From: JBBSOK01 sp038259825
GTDB taxonomy: Bacteria > Bacteroidota > Bacteroidia > Flavobacteriales > Flavobacteriaceae
Assembly (NCBI GenBank): GCA_038259825.1
Contig: JBBSOK010000014.1
Location: forward strand, 1 to 36,195
Direction of reading: 5' to 3'
Length of the DNA stretch: 36,195 nt
Below are positions 1-8,835 of the stretch, piece by piece. How positions within the stretch are numbered: the stretch's first letter is position 1; every line of letters begins with the position of its first letter. The notes beneath the pieces were generated by a model. That model saw nothing but the letters and a program-made list of their open reading frames with translations, made no database searches and had not been told where the DNA came from. Position numbers and translations under genes: made by a program.

Positions 1-5
1 ACCTT

Positions 6-2852
6 ATGAAATTTTATCTACGTTCGTTCTTTTTATTATTCTCAATTTTCGCTTTTGCACAACAATCTTCAACATCGGCAGATGCTATAAAAACAGGTTT
101 AGAAATTAAAACTGCGCAACTCTCAAATTCCCTCGTAAAAACCATTTCCTTTAAAAACGTTGGTCCAACAATTATGAGTGGTCGCGTGGTAGATTTGGCT
201 GTAAATCCAACCAATCCAACCGAATTTTACGCAGCTTACGCAAGTGGCGGACTTTGGCACACAACCAATAACGGAACATCTTTCGAACCTATTTTAGAAA
301 ATTCGCCAACACAAAACATTGGTTGCGTATCGGTAGATTTTAATACTGGCACCATCTGGGTCGGCACTGGCGAAATCAATGCTTCGCGCTCATCGTATGC
401 TGGTATTGGAATATTAAAATCTACCGATAAAGGCAAAACGTGGCAAAATATGGGGCTTTTAGATAGCCATCATATTAGTTCGATTTTAATTAATCCAAAA
501 AATCCTGATGAGGTTGTGGTTGGTGTTTTAGGTCACTTATATTCTCCAAACGAAGAACGAGGCATTTTTAAAACAGTTGATGGCGGTAAAACTTGGAATA
601 AAACCCTTTTTGTAGATACTGAAACAGGCGTTGTTGAGGTTTCGACAGATCCGAAAAACTTCAATATTATGTACGCTTCAACTTGGCAAAAGGACAGAAA
701 AGCGTGGAATTTTACAGGCAACGGTAACGGCAGCGGAATTTATAAAAGTATAGATGCAGGAAATAGCTGGACGAAAGTTTCGGTTGAAGGCAGCGGTTTT
801 CCAACTGGCGAAGGCGTTGGCCGTATTGGTACCGCAGTTGTAAATGAAAATATGGTTTATGCAATTGTCGATAATCAAAATAATAGACCGGCAACAAAAA
901 AGGCTGAATCTTCAAACGCAAAAATGTTGAAGAAAGATGATTTTAAAGTGATGACTTCTTCTCAATTTGCAAATCTTGATAATAATATGTTGGAAGAATA
1001 TCTTCGGAATAATGGTTTTCAAGAGAAATATAAAGCAGAATCTGTAAAGCAAATGATGAAATCGGGAACGATAAAACCAACCGATTTATCTAAATATCTT
1101 GAAGATGCAAACACAGCACTTTTTGATACCCCCGTAATTGGCGCCGAAGTTTATAAAAGTACTGACGGCGGTAAAAGCTGGAAAAAAACGCACGACGGTT
1201 TTATAAATGATTTGTATTATAGTTATGGGTATTACTTCGGAAAAGTTCACGTTTCGCCTCAAAATGCAGATAAGATATTCATATACGGTGTACCAATTTT
1301 ACAATCAACAGATGGCGGAAAAACTTTTGAAAGCATTAATGCAGAAAATGTACACGCAGACCATCATGCACTTTGGATAAACCCGAATAACGACAATCAC
1401 CTTATTAATGGAAACGATGGCGGCGTAAATATTACATACGATTCGGGAAAAAACTGGATAAAAAACAATTCAACTTCTGTTGGACAGTTTTATACAGTAA
1501 ATGTTGATAATGCAGAACCTTATAATGTTTACGGTGGTTTACAGGATAATGGTGTTTGGGTTGGCCCGCACAATTATGAAGAAAATGTTGGTTGGCTACA
1601 GAACGGAAAATATGGCTTCGAATTTATTATGGGTGGCGATGGTATGCAAGTTCAAATTGACTCCAGAAATAATAAAATAGTTTATACCGGTTTTCAATTT
1701 GGAAATTATTACCGTTTAAACCGCGATGAAGAAGAGCCAACATATATTCAACCAAAACACGAATTGGGCGATAGTCCCTACCGTTTTAATTGGCAAACAC
1801 CGATATTATTGAGTACGCATAATCAGGATATTTTGTATTATGGCGGCAATAAATTAATGCGAAGCTTTAACCAAGGCGATGATTGGACGGCAATTTCGGG
1901 TGATTTAACCCAAGGTGGAAAACCGGGCAATGTTGCTTATGGAACGCTAACTTCAATAAGTGAATCTCCTATGCAATTTGGTTTACTTTATACAGGAAGC
2001 GACGATGGATTGGTTTATGTTAGTACTGATGCTGGCGGAAACTGGAAAAACATTTCAAATACATTCCCGAAAGATTTGTGGGTAAGCCGCGTAATTGCTT
2101 CAGCGCATAAAAAAGAACGAGTTTACGTAACGTTGAATGGTTATCGTTGGGATGATTTTAAACCGTATGTGTATATGAGTGACGATTATGGTTTAACCTT
2201 TAAAAATATAAATGGCAATTTGCCAATTGGCGCCGTGAACGTTATAAAAGAAGACACCAATAATGAGAACATACTTTACTTAGGTACAGATAATGGAGCT
2301 TATGTTTCTCTAAATAAAGGCCAAACTTGGGACGAATTTGATGGTGGTTTGCCAAATGTTGCCGTGCACGATTTAGTAATCCAAGAGAGAGAAAAAGATT
2401 TGGTAATCGGCACACACGGAAGGTCTATTTATATTGCGGATATTTCGCTTTTACAAAATATAAATAGTGAAAGCACAAATGATATTGTTGTAGCAGATAT
2501 TGAAAGAATAAAAGCTTCCCGCCGTTGGGGAAGTAAATATGGTACTTGGGGCGAAGTAGTTGAGCCAAAAACTAAAATTCAATTTTATAGCCCACAGGCA
2601 GGAAATGCAAAAATCAAAATTTCTTCGGAAGAAGGAAAAGTGTTGAATGAATTCTCAATAAATGTAGATAAAGGAGTTAATGTTTTTGAATATAATCTTT
2701 CAATTTCAGATAATGGTAAAAAAGAAATTGAAAAGAATTTCACGAAATTAACTAAAGCAGAAAATGGAAACTATTATCTACCGAAAGGAAAATATAAAAT
2801 AAATGTTGAAGTATCTGGAAAAATAGCAACAACACCATTAGAAATAGAATAA
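6..2852 (+). CDS. Secreted BNR/Asp-box (VPS10/sortilin-like) beta-propeller protein
   Basis: This 948-residue exported protein starts with a signal peptide (basic MKFYLR, a hydrophobic stretch, then FAFAQ; cleavage near residue 19). At least nine Asp-box motifs of the S-x-D-x-G-x-T/S-W type are scattered through it (for example STDKGKTW near 139, TVDGGKTW near 190, STDGGKSW, STDAGGNW, SDDYGLTF). Asp-boxes mark blades of sortilin/sialidase-like beta-propellers, so a double-propeller fold of the kind often labelled 'glycosyl hydrolase' or 'VPS10 domain protein' in Bacteroidota is likely. An insert around residues 300-370 is rich in Lys, Met and Asn. The last 100 residues look like a small beta domain. 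I see no T9SS sorting domain, so the periplasm or a surface partner is possible. Sialidase catalytic residues are not evident and the substrate is unknown. The ATG lies five bases from the window edge, so its promoter is not visible. Confidence 0.85.
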   Translation: MKFYLRSFFLLFSIFAFAQQSSTSADAIKTGLEIKTAQLSNSLVKTISFKNVGPTIMSGRVVDLAVNPTNPTEFYAAYASGGLWHTTNNGTSFEPILENSPTQNIGCVSVDFNTGTIWVGTGEINASRSSYAGIGILKSTDKGKTWQNMGLLDSHHISSILINPKNPDEVVVGVLGHLYSPNEERGIFKTVDGGKTWNKTLFVDTETGVVEVSTDPKNFNIMYASTWQKDRKAWNFTGNGNGSGIYKSIDAGNSWTKVSVEGSGFPTGEGVGRIGTAVVNENMVYAIVDNQNNRPATKKAESSNAKMLKKDDFKVMTSSQFANLDNNMLEEYLRNNGFQEKYKAESVKQMMKSGTIKPTDLSKYLEDANTALFDTPVIGAEVYKSTDGGKSWKKTHDGFINDLYYSYGYYFGKVHVSPQNADKIFIYGVPILQSTDGGKTFESINAENVHADHHALWINPNNDNHLINGNDGGVNITYDSGKNWIKNNSTSVGQFYTVNVDNAEPYNVYGGLQDNGVWVGPHNYEENVGWLQNGKYGFEFIMGGDGMQVQIDSRNNKIVYTGFQFGNYYRLNRDEEEPTYIQPKHELGDSPYRFNWQTPILLSTHNQDILYYGGNKLMRSFNQGDDWTAISGDLTQGGKPGNVAYGTLTSISESPMQFGLLYTGSDDGLVYVSTDAGGNWKNISNTFPKDLWVSRVIASAHKKERVYVTLNGYRWDDFKPYVYMSDDYGLTFKNINGNLPIGAVNVIKEDTNNENILYLGTDNGAYVSLNKGQTWDEFDGGLPNVAVHDLVIQEREKDLVIGTHGRSIYIADISLLQNINSESTNDIVVADIERIKASRRWGSKYGTWGEVVEPKTKIQFYSPQAGNAKIKISSEEGKVLNEFSINVDKGVNVFEYNLSISDNGKKEIEKNFTKLTKAENGNYYLPKGKYKINVEVSGKIATTPLEIE

Positions 2853-2902
2853 ATTATTGTATTATAATGAAAGTTAAATAGTTGCCAAGCACTTAAGATT
2901 AA

Positions 2903-2934
2903 TTTGCCAGACAACTGTTTGGAACGTACTTTTG
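2903..2934 (+). promoter_or_regulatory. Bacteroidota-type promoter of the sdhCAB operon
   Basis: TTTG at 2903-2906 is followed, after 20 bases, by TACTTTTG at 2927-2934. This is an exact match to the Bacteroidota housekeeping consensus (-33 TTG/TTTG, spacer about 17-23, -7 TAnnTTTG). Transcription would begin near 2940, giving a leader of roughly 20 bases before the sdhC ATG at 2963. No other comparable match precedes the operon. Confidence 0.65.
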
Positions 2935-2962
2935 TAACTCAATTCTAGAAAAAAATTCAAAT

Positions 2963-3625
2963 ATGGGAATATTATCCGCTTCAATCGCCAAGAAATTTGC
3001 TATGGCACTTTCTGGCTTATTTCTTGTCTTCTTCCTTGCACAGCATTTTACCATAAATATTACTTCGGTTATAGATCCTGATACATTTAATTCTTGGTCT
3101 CATTTTATGGGGAATAACTTTGTTGTTCAATTTTTATTACAACCTGTTTTAATTTTCGGAGTTGTTTTTCACTTTGCAATGGGAATTGTGCTGGAACTTC
3201 AAAACAACAAAGCAAGAGAGGTGTCATATAAACAATTTAAAGGAAATAGAAATTCGTCTTGGGCATCACGAAACATGATAATTTCTGGAGCTGTAGTTTT
3301 AGCGTTTATCGGTCTTCATTTTTACGATTTTTGGTTTCCAGAAATGGTTTATAAATACGTAGAAGTAAATCCTTTGGATGATACAAGATATTACACAGAA
3401 TTACTTCATAAATTTGAAAGCCCTGTTCGTGTTGGCCTTTATTGCTTATCGTTTGGATTATTGATGTTACACTTATGGCATGGTTTTGCATCATCTTTCC
3501 AAAGTGTTGGTTTTAACAATAAATATAGCAAAGCCATACAAGGTTTCACAAAATTTTATGCCATTTTTATTCCCGCGGGCTTTATATTTATAGCACTCTA
3601 TCTTTATTTTAATCAAATTCACTAA
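2963..3625 (+). CDS. sdhC: Succinate dehydrogenase cytochrome b subunit (SdhC, fused five-helix type)
   Basis: This 220-residue integral membrane protein anchors the succinate dehydrogenase/fumarate reductase complex and carries heme b and the menaquinone site. Five hydrophobic helices are visible. Histidines H28 (AQHFTI), H70 (VFHFAMG), H119 (GLHFYDF) and H170 (MLHLWHG) lie in separate helices, as expected for diheme ligation in the single-subunit type B anchor known from Bacteroides and Wolinella. There is no separate sdhD. The gene is first in a tight operon: sdhA begins 12 bases downstream. A strong TTTG-N20-TACTTTTG promoter lies just upstream. Length and context fit the family well. Confidence 0.95.
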   Translation: MGILSASIAKKFAMALSGLFLVFFLAQHFTINITSVIDPDTFNSWSHFMGNNFVVQFLLQPVLIFGVVFHFAMGIVLELQNNKAREVSYKQFKGNRNSSWASRNMIISGAVVLAFIGLHFYDFWFPEMVYKYVEVNPLDDTRYYTELLHKFESPVRVGLYCLSFGLLMLHLWHGFASSFQSVGFNNKYSKAIQGFTKFYAIFIPAGFIFIALYLYFNQIH

Positions 3626-3637
3626 AAGCAAAAGAAC

Positions 3638-5653
3638 ATGGCAACATTAGATTCAAAAATTCCAGAAGGTCCTTTAGCACAAAAGTGGACTAATCATAGA
3701 AATAAAATAAATTTGGTAAACCCAGCCAACAAACGTAATATAGATATTATTGTTGTAGGCACAGGTCTTGCTGGAGGAAGCGCTGCCGCAACTTTGGCAG
3801 AATTAGGTTATAACGTAAAAACATTTTTTTACCAAGATTCTTCGCGTCGTGCACACTCAATTGCTGCGCAAGGTGGTATTAATGCTGCCAAAAATTATCA
3901 AGGTGATGGGGATTCTATCTATCGTTTATTTTATGATACCGTAAAAGGTGGAGATTACCGCTCTCGTGAAGCAAATGTTTATAGATTGGCGGAAGAGTCT
4001 GCAAATATTATTGATCAGTGTGTTGCGCAAGGCGTTCCATTTGCAAGAGAATATGGTGGATTGCTAGATAACCGTAGTTTTGGTGGTGTTTTGGTTTCAA
4101 GAACTTTTTATGCGAAAGGACAAACAGGACAACAGTTGTTGCTTGGTGCTTACGCTGCAATGAACAGACAAGTAAATCGTGGAAAGATTGAACAGTGCAA
4201 TCGCCATGAAATGATAGATATTGTAAAAATTAATGGCAAAGCTAGAGGTATTATTGCTCGTAATCTTATAACGGGTGAAATTGAAAGACATTCTGCACAC
4301 GCAGTAGTTTTGGCTAGTGGTGGTTATGGTAACGTATTTTATTTAAGCACCAATGCTATGGGTAGTAATGTTACCGCAGCTTGGAGAGCGCACAAAAGAG
4401 GAGCTTATTTCGCAAATCCTTGTTATACACAAATTCATCCAACTTGTATTCCAGTTTCGGGAGACCATCAATCCAAATTAACCTTAATGTCAGAATCGTT
4501 GCGAAACGATGGCCGTATTTGGGTGCCAAAAAGTAAAGAGGACGCTGCGGCAATACGAGAAGGAAAGAAAAAACCAACCGAATTAAAGCCAGAAGAAAGA
4601 GATTATTACCTAGAACGTCGCTATCCAGCTTTCGGAAATTTAGTTCCAAGGGATGTTGCATCTAGAGCAGCAAAAGAAAGATGTGATGCAGGTTATGGTG
4701 TTAATAAGACAGGCGAGGCAGTTTACTTAGATTTTGCAGCCGCAATAGAAAGATACGGAAAGGAAGAAGCTCAAATTCACGGAAATAGTAATCCAACGGA
4801 GCAACAGGTTTACAATTACGGTAAAAAAGTAGTTGAGAATAAATACGGTAATCTTTTTCAAATGTATGAGAAAATCGTAGATGAAAATCCATACAAAACC
4901 CCAATGATGATCTATCCTGCAGTACATTACACAATGGGCGGTCTTTGGGTAGATTATAACCTACAAACTACCATTGAAGGTTGTTATAGTATAGGTGAAT
5001 CTAATTTTAGCGATCACGGTGCAAATAGATTGGGAGCATCGGCACTTATGCAAGGTTTGGCAGATGGTTATTTTATTTTGCCATATACAATTGGTGATTA
5101 CTTATCACACGACATTAGAACTGGAAAAATACCGACAGATGGTCCAGAATTTGATCAAGTTGAAAAGGATGCTAAAGAAAGAATTGCAAAATTAATGGGA
5201 GCTTCTGGCACACATTCTGTAGATTATTACCACAAACGTTTAGGTAAAATAATGTGGGAAAAATGTGGAATGAGCCGTAATGCCGAAGGTTTAAAAGAAG
5301 CAATGGCTGAAATTTCTGCCCTTCGTGAAGATTTTTGGTTAAATGTACGTATCCCAGGTGTGCAAGACAGTATGAACCCAGAATTAGAAAAAGCTGGACG
5401 AGTTGCAGATTTCTTAGAATTGGGAGAACTGTTCGCAAAAGATGCACTAGATAGAAATGAAAGTGCAGGCGGCCATTTTAGAGAAGAAAGTGTTGAGAAA
5501 GACGGCGAACAAGAAGGCGAGGCTTTACGTGATGATGAGAACTATAAATATGTATCTGCTTGGGAATATACTGGAGATCCAAAAGATGCCATTTTGCATA
5601 AAGAAGAGTTAATCTTCGAGAATATTGAATTAAAGACCAGAAGTTATAAATAA
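3638..5653 (+). CDS. sdhA: Succinate dehydrogenase/fumarate reductase flavoprotein subunit
   Basis: This 671-residue protein oxidises succinate to fumarate at a covalently bound FAD on the cytoplasmic face of the membrane. The N-terminal dinucleotide-binding motif VVGTGLAGGSAA (about 39-50) and the flavin-attachment sequence with H73 (RAHSIAAQGG) are intact. The substrate-binding segment HPTCIP, the region around RDVASRA, and the late FAD-binding segment SDHGANRLGASAL are also present. The length (about 670 residues, longer than the roughly 590 of E. coli SdhA) is usual for the Bacteroidota type B enzyme. It lies between sdhC (12-base gap) and sdhB (6-base gap), so the three are cotranscribed. 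No sign of damage. Confidence 0.97.
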   Translation: MATLDSKIPEGPLAQKWTNHRNKINLVNPANKRNIDIIVVGTGLAGGSAAATLAELGYNVKTFFYQDSSRRAHSIAAQGGINAAKNYQGDGDSIYRLFYDTVKGGDYRSREANVYRLAEESANIIDQCVAQGVPFAREYGGLLDNRSFGGVLVSRTFYAKGQTGQQLLLGAYAAMNRQVNRGKIEQCNRHEMIDIVKINGKARGIIARNLITGEIERHSAHAVVLASGGYGNVFYLSTNAMGSNVTAAWRAHKRGAYFANPCYTQIHPTCIPVSGDHQSKLTLMSESLRNDGRIWVPKSKEDAAAIREGKKKPTELKPEERDYYLERRYPAFGNLVPRDVASRAAKERCDAGYGVNKTGEAVYLDFAAAIERYGKEEAQIHGNSNPTEQQVYNYGKKVVENKYGNLFQMYEKIVDENPYKTPMMIYPAVHYTMGGLWVDYNLQTTIEGCYSIGESNFSDHGANRLGASALMQGLADGYFILPYTIGDYLSHDIRTGKIPTDGPEFDQVEKDAKERIAKLMGASGTHSVDYYHKRLGKIMWEKCGMSRNAEGLKEAMAEISALREDFWLNVRIPGVQDSMNPELEKAGRVADFLELGELFAKDALDRNESAGGHFREESVEKDGEQEGEALRDDENYKYVSAWEYTGDPKDAILHKEELIFENIELKTRSYK

Positions 5654-5659
5654 AATTTT

Positions 5660-6406
5660 ATGAAACTTACATTAGAAATATGGCGTCAAGCCAATAATAA
5701 ATCTAAAGGAGCATTTAAAACATACCCGGTTGATGGAATAGATGGCGATATGTCCTTCTTAGAAATGCTGGATGTTCTTAATGAAGGTTTAAACAATAAC
5801 GGAGAAGATCCTGTTGTTTTTGACCACGATTGTCGTGAAGGTATTTGCGGTAGTTGTAGCTTACAAATTAATGGAGAACCTCACGGACCTGATAGATTAG
5901 TTACAACTTGCCAACTGCACATGAGAATGTTTAATGATGGCGATACAATTACAATAGAGCCATTTAGAGCAAAAGCTTTTCCAATTGTAAAAGATTTAAT
6001 GGTGGATCGTAGTGCTTTTGATAGAATACAACAAGCAGGAGGATATATTTCTGTTAATACATCAGGAAATACTATAGATGCCAATTCTATTCCTGTAGAC
6101 AAGCAAGATGCTGATGATTCCTTTTACGCAGCTACTTGTATAGGTTGTGGGGCTTGTGTTGCAGCTTGTAAAAATGCAAGTGCGATGTTATTTACATCAG
6201 CAAAGGTTAGCCAATTTGCCCTTTTACCACAAGGACAAGTAGAAGCTTCTACCCGTGTTTTGAATATGGTTGCACAAATGGATAAAGAAGGTTTTGGTAA
6301 TTGCAGCAATACTGGAGCCTGTGAAGTTGAATGTCCAAAAGGAATTTCTTTAGAGAATATTGCCAGAATGAATAGAGAATATATGGCAGCAAGCGCGGAA
6401 GGATAA
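5660..6406 (+). CDS. sdhB: Succinate dehydrogenase iron-sulfur subunit
   Basis: This 248-residue subunit carries electrons from the flavin to the heme b anchor. All 11 cluster cysteines are present: C58, C63, C66 and C84 for the [2Fe-2S] cluster; C160, C163, C166 and C225 for the [4Fe-4S] cluster; and C170, C215 and C221 for the [3Fe-4S] cluster (assignment by comparison with E. coli SdhB). It is the last gene of the sdhCAB operon, six bases after sdhA. The next gene is convergent, 45 bases away, and I see no clear hairpin terminator between them. Confidence 0.97.
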   Translation: MKLTLEIWRQANNKSKGAFKTYPVDGIDGDMSFLEMLDVLNEGLNNNGEDPVVFDHDCREGICGSCSLQINGEPHGPDRLVTTCQLHMRMFNDGDTITIEPFRAKAFPIVKDLMVDRSAFDRIQQAGGYISVNTSGNTIDANSIPVDKQDADDSFYAATCIGCGACVAACKNASAMLFTSAKVSQFALLPQGQVEASTRVLNMVAQMDKEGFGNCSNTGACEVECPKGISLENIARMNREYMAASAEG

Positions 6407-6451
6407 ATATTTCCGAATGTTATTTGTTGCTTTAAATAGTTGGTGAGTACT

Positions 6452-6856
6452 CTAATCCTCAACTAAACTCGGTATATGAGCTAGTAAGGTTCTTAGGAAG
6501 ATTTCTTTTTCGTATGGTTTTACTATTACATCGTTCATTCCAATATTTTTTATTTTCAAAATTATACTTTCCATTTCCATTGCTGTTAGAGCAATAATTG
6601 GAATGTTTTCATTAAATTTTCTTATTTCGGAAGTCGTCTCAAAACCATTTTTTCCGGGCATATTAATATCCATCAGTATTAAATCTAGATCTGTATTACG
6701 TGCTAACTCAATTGCTGTATTTCCATCAAATGCCAGAACGCACTTCATTCCATATTGTTCAAGAATTTTTTTTGTAACAATTTGATTAATTTTATTGTCA
6801 TCTACTATCAGTATTTTTTTGTTCTGTAGAAAGCTTTTATCTAAGATTTCGAGCAC
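6452..6856 (-). CDS. Receiver-domain fragment of the frameshifted hybrid histidine kinase
   Basis: The reading frame encodes a complete CheY-like receiver domain. Acidic residues sit in ILIVDDNKIN, the phosphoacceptor Asp is in LILMDINMPG (residue 63 of the fragment), and the conserved Thr (IALTAME) and Lys (VIVKPYE) are present. The only possible start at its 5' end is a GTG at 6854-6856, and the upstream frame continues open back into sequence reading FNLNFQKTQKVEVD, the typical linker between a kinase ATPase domain and its receiver. I therefore read it as the C-terminal part of the gene starting at 8673, cut off by a one-base deletion, and not as an independent response regulator. Whether it is made as a separate protein is doubtful. 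Confidence 0.8.
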   Translation of the reverse strand: MLEILDKSFLQNKKILIVDDNKINQIVTKKILEQYGMKCVLAFDGNTAIELARNTDLDLILMDINMPGKNGFETTSEIRKFNENIPIIALTAMEMESIILKIKNIGMNDVIVKPYEKEIFLRTLLAHIPSLVED

Positions 6857-6912
6857 GTCAACTTCAACTTTTTGTGTTTTTTGAAAGTTTAAATTAAATG
6901 AAAATTCGGACC
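6857..6912 (-). pseudogene. Frameshift junction in hybrid kinase gene spanning 6452-8673
   Basis: On the minus strand the kinase frame reads ...STVGKGPNFHLI-stop. Adding one T after GGT (an extra A on the plus strand next to 6910) gives ...GKGSEFSFNLNFQKTQKVEV..., which restores the usual G-x-GS-x-F end of the HATPase domain and continues without a stop into the receiver domain. The repaired gene would be 6452-8673 with 740 codons before the stop. No slippery heptamer is visible here, so programmed frameshifting is unlikely. A recent mutation or a sequencing/assembly error are the two likely explanations. Confidence 0.8.
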
Positions 6913-8673
6913 CTTCCCAACAGTACTTTTCAAATTAATTGAAGAGTTTGTTTGTTCAAGTAATTTTTTCACAATTGATAGGCCTAAACCAGTTCCTTTT
7001 TGTGACGTCTTTTTATCATTTCGAATTTGTTGGAATTCTTCAAAGATAGTTTGTTGTAAATCCTCTGGGATACCAATTCCATTATCCTTAATACTAAAAG
7101 TCAGAGAAATCTGTGTTTCAGTTTCTTGCAAAATATTCACAAAAATTTCAATTGCACCATTTGCAGTAAACTTTGTGGCATTGCCCAACAAATTCATCAA
7201 AATCTGCATTAACCGTATCCTATCTCCGTATATATATTTAGGCACGTTCTCTGCAATTGATATTTTTAGGTTATTATGATTCTCTTCTAAAATATGCTTA
7301 AACGAATTTGAAATAGATTCAATTAAATCTCTAATACTGAAATGTTTTGCATTTTCGAGATAAGGTGTTGCGTCTATTTTGCTATAATCTAAAACATCGT
7401 TTATTAACGCTAAAAGATAATCTGCAGAAAATTTTAAATTTTTTAAGTCATCCCTGTGCTCAAACAAAGACTCATCTTCCAACAAACTGGAACTTAATCC
7501 TATAACGCCGTATAAAGGCGTACGTAATTCATGGCTTATGGTGGAAAAGAATTTGGTTTTTGCCATAGCCAATTGTTCAGATTTTTCCTTTGCCAACCTG
7601 TATTCTGTATTTTTTTCTCGTAATAATTTTAGTAAATGTTTGCGGCGGGAATTTGCTCTTCCCACAAATAATAAAAATATAATGAGTAACGCTGCGGTAA
7701 TTATAAAAAAGTAGAGAAGAGAATTGTTCCACTTCGCTTTTTCTTCAATTAATTGTTTTTCTAATTCAGCTTCATTTGCTTTCTTTTTAAACTGATTGAC
7801 GTTAAATTTCGCATTGGCATTTTGAACCGCTATTACCTTATTTTTCTCAAACTGCAATAAGTTCAGGCTATCATAAGTTTTTCTAGTTTTATAAGCCTCT
7901 TGTAAATTGCCAGATAAATAGTGGGCATTACTTAATTCTTTATAAACTTCAATTAGGGTCTTGTCAATATATCCACCATTTTCAGCAAATGCAATTGCAG
8001 ATTTAAATTTTATTAAAGCTTTATTGTACTCCTTATTTTCAACATTTAGCTTGCCTTCTAACAAGTCCATTTCAGTAGTAAGCCCTTTGAAGTCTAATTC
8101 ATCTATTCCTTTTTTTGCTTTTTTATAATAGTCTGCTGCTTTTTTCTGATTTCCCAAATTAAGATTGGATTCCGATAGGTTATAATATACAATTGAAACT
8201 TCCAGCGTATCTCCAAGTTTTTTGGAGAGCGGTAAAGCTTTCATAAAATACATTTGCGCACTATCATATTTTTTTTCAGATACGTAAAGTGCACCAGTAA
8301 AATTATGAGCCCTTGCAATCTCAAAATCATTTTTTGATTTTAAAGCATATTCAGTATATTCCTTTAAATATTTGCCAGAATTTTCATAATCCTCAAGATA
8401 TAAAAATGCCATAGCAACCATATATTTAGAATAATTAACGCCAACAGTATCACCTATTTTTTCTCCAAATTTTATGTGTTCAATAGAGTTAAGTATTACC
8501 TTATCATACTTTCCTTGAAACAGTAAAAAGTCTGTTGAGTCTTGAAGTGTCTTAAGCGAGTCTTGTAATTTTAAATTAACTTGAAAGTTGTTATTTGTTT
8601 TTACCGAAGATTTTTTCTGCCCAAAACAAGAAAAAGATAAAAGTGTAATAACCAAGAAAATGGAATTCCGCAT
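6889..8673 (-). CDS. TPR-containing sensor histidine kinase (5' part of a frameshifted hybrid kinase)
   Basis: I chose the ATG at 8673 because it begins a signal peptide (MRNSIFLVITLLSFSCFGQ); the longer frame to 8721 adds 16 residues that would bury it. After the signal come tetratricopeptide repeats (about residues 40-280) predicted in the periplasm, a coiled-coil linker, and one membrane helix (about 317-340, SLLYFFIITAALLIIF). Then follow a HisKA domain with phospho-acceptor H381 (ISHELRTP) and a HATPase_c domain with the N box (MNLLGNATKFT), G1 (DNGIGIP) and G2 (GTGLGLSIV). The frame breaks at the very end of the ATPase domain because one base is missing near 6910. The receiver domain lies in the next frame. 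As it stands the product could still be an active kinase without its own receiver. Input signal unknown. Confidence 0.85.
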   Translation of the reverse strand: MRNSIFLVITLLSFSCFGQKKSSVKTNNNFQVNLKLQDSLKTLQDSTDFLLFQGKYDKVILNSIEHIKFGEKIGDTVGVNYSKYMVAMAFLYLEDYENSGKYLKEYTEYALKSKNDFEIARAHNFTGALYVSEKKYDSAQMYFMKALPLSKKLGDTLEVSIVYYNLSESNLNLGNQKKAADYYKKAKKGIDELDFKGLTTEMDLLEGKLNVENKEYNKALIKFKSAIAFAENGGYIDKTLIEVYKELSNAHYLSGNLQEAYKTRKTYDSLNLLQFEKNKVIAVQNANAKFNVNQFKKKANEAELEKQLIEEKAKWNNSLLYFFIITAALLIIFLLFVGRANSRRKHLLKLLREKNTEYRLAKEKSEQLAMAKTKFFSTISHELRTPLYGVIGLSSSLLEDESLFEHRDDLKNLKFSADYLLALINDVLDYSKIDATPYLENAKHFSIRDLIESISNSFKHILEENHNNLKISIAENVPKYIYGDRIRLMQILMNLLGNATKFTANGAIEIFVNILQETETQISLTFSIKDNGIGIPEDLQQTIFEEFQQIRNDKKTSQKGTGLGLSIVKKLLEQTNSSINLKSTVGKGPNFHLI

Positions 8674-8802
8674 AAAGTTAATTTTTACAGTATATTTTGA
8701 GAAGTAACGAAAATAGCACATATTTCAATAATCATATACGTAAATTTAAAAAGGTTTAGATTTACTAGAATTTGATTTTTCTCTATTCATTTTAACCCCC
8801 AT

Positions 8803-8833
8803 TTTGAATTAAGGTTAATATTCGCTAAGTTTA
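8803..8833 (+). promoter_or_regulatory. Possible promoter of the Vsr-like nuclease/aminotransferase operon
   Basis: TTTG at 8803-8806 and TAAGTTTA at 8826-8833 are separated by 19 bases. The second box matches TAnnTTTG in all fixed positions except the last. It ends two bases before the first ATG at 8836, so a transcript starting at the usual distance would have almost no leader, or would start inside the first codon and favour the second ATG at 8839. This is a motif match only. Confidence 0.35.
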
Positions 8834-8835
8834 TT

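Noticed and set aside
2853..2962. Terminator hairpin after the BNR protein gene
   Set aside because: The AT-rich symmetry near 2853-2868 is short, lacks a stable GC stem and has no T tract.
4371..5447. Antisense open frames inside sdhA
   Set aside because: No start context or recognisable domain; sdhA is intact and conserved over the whole span.
6889..6912. Programmed ribosomal frameshift joining kinase and receiver
   Set aside because: No X-XXY-YYZ slippery heptamer is visible at the junction, and the best repair needs an added base inside GGTCCG, which is better explained by a deletion or base-calling error.
8674..8721. Longer start for the hybrid kinase at 8721
   Set aside because: It would put 16 polar/aromatic residues ahead of a clean signal peptide that begins at the ATG at 8673.
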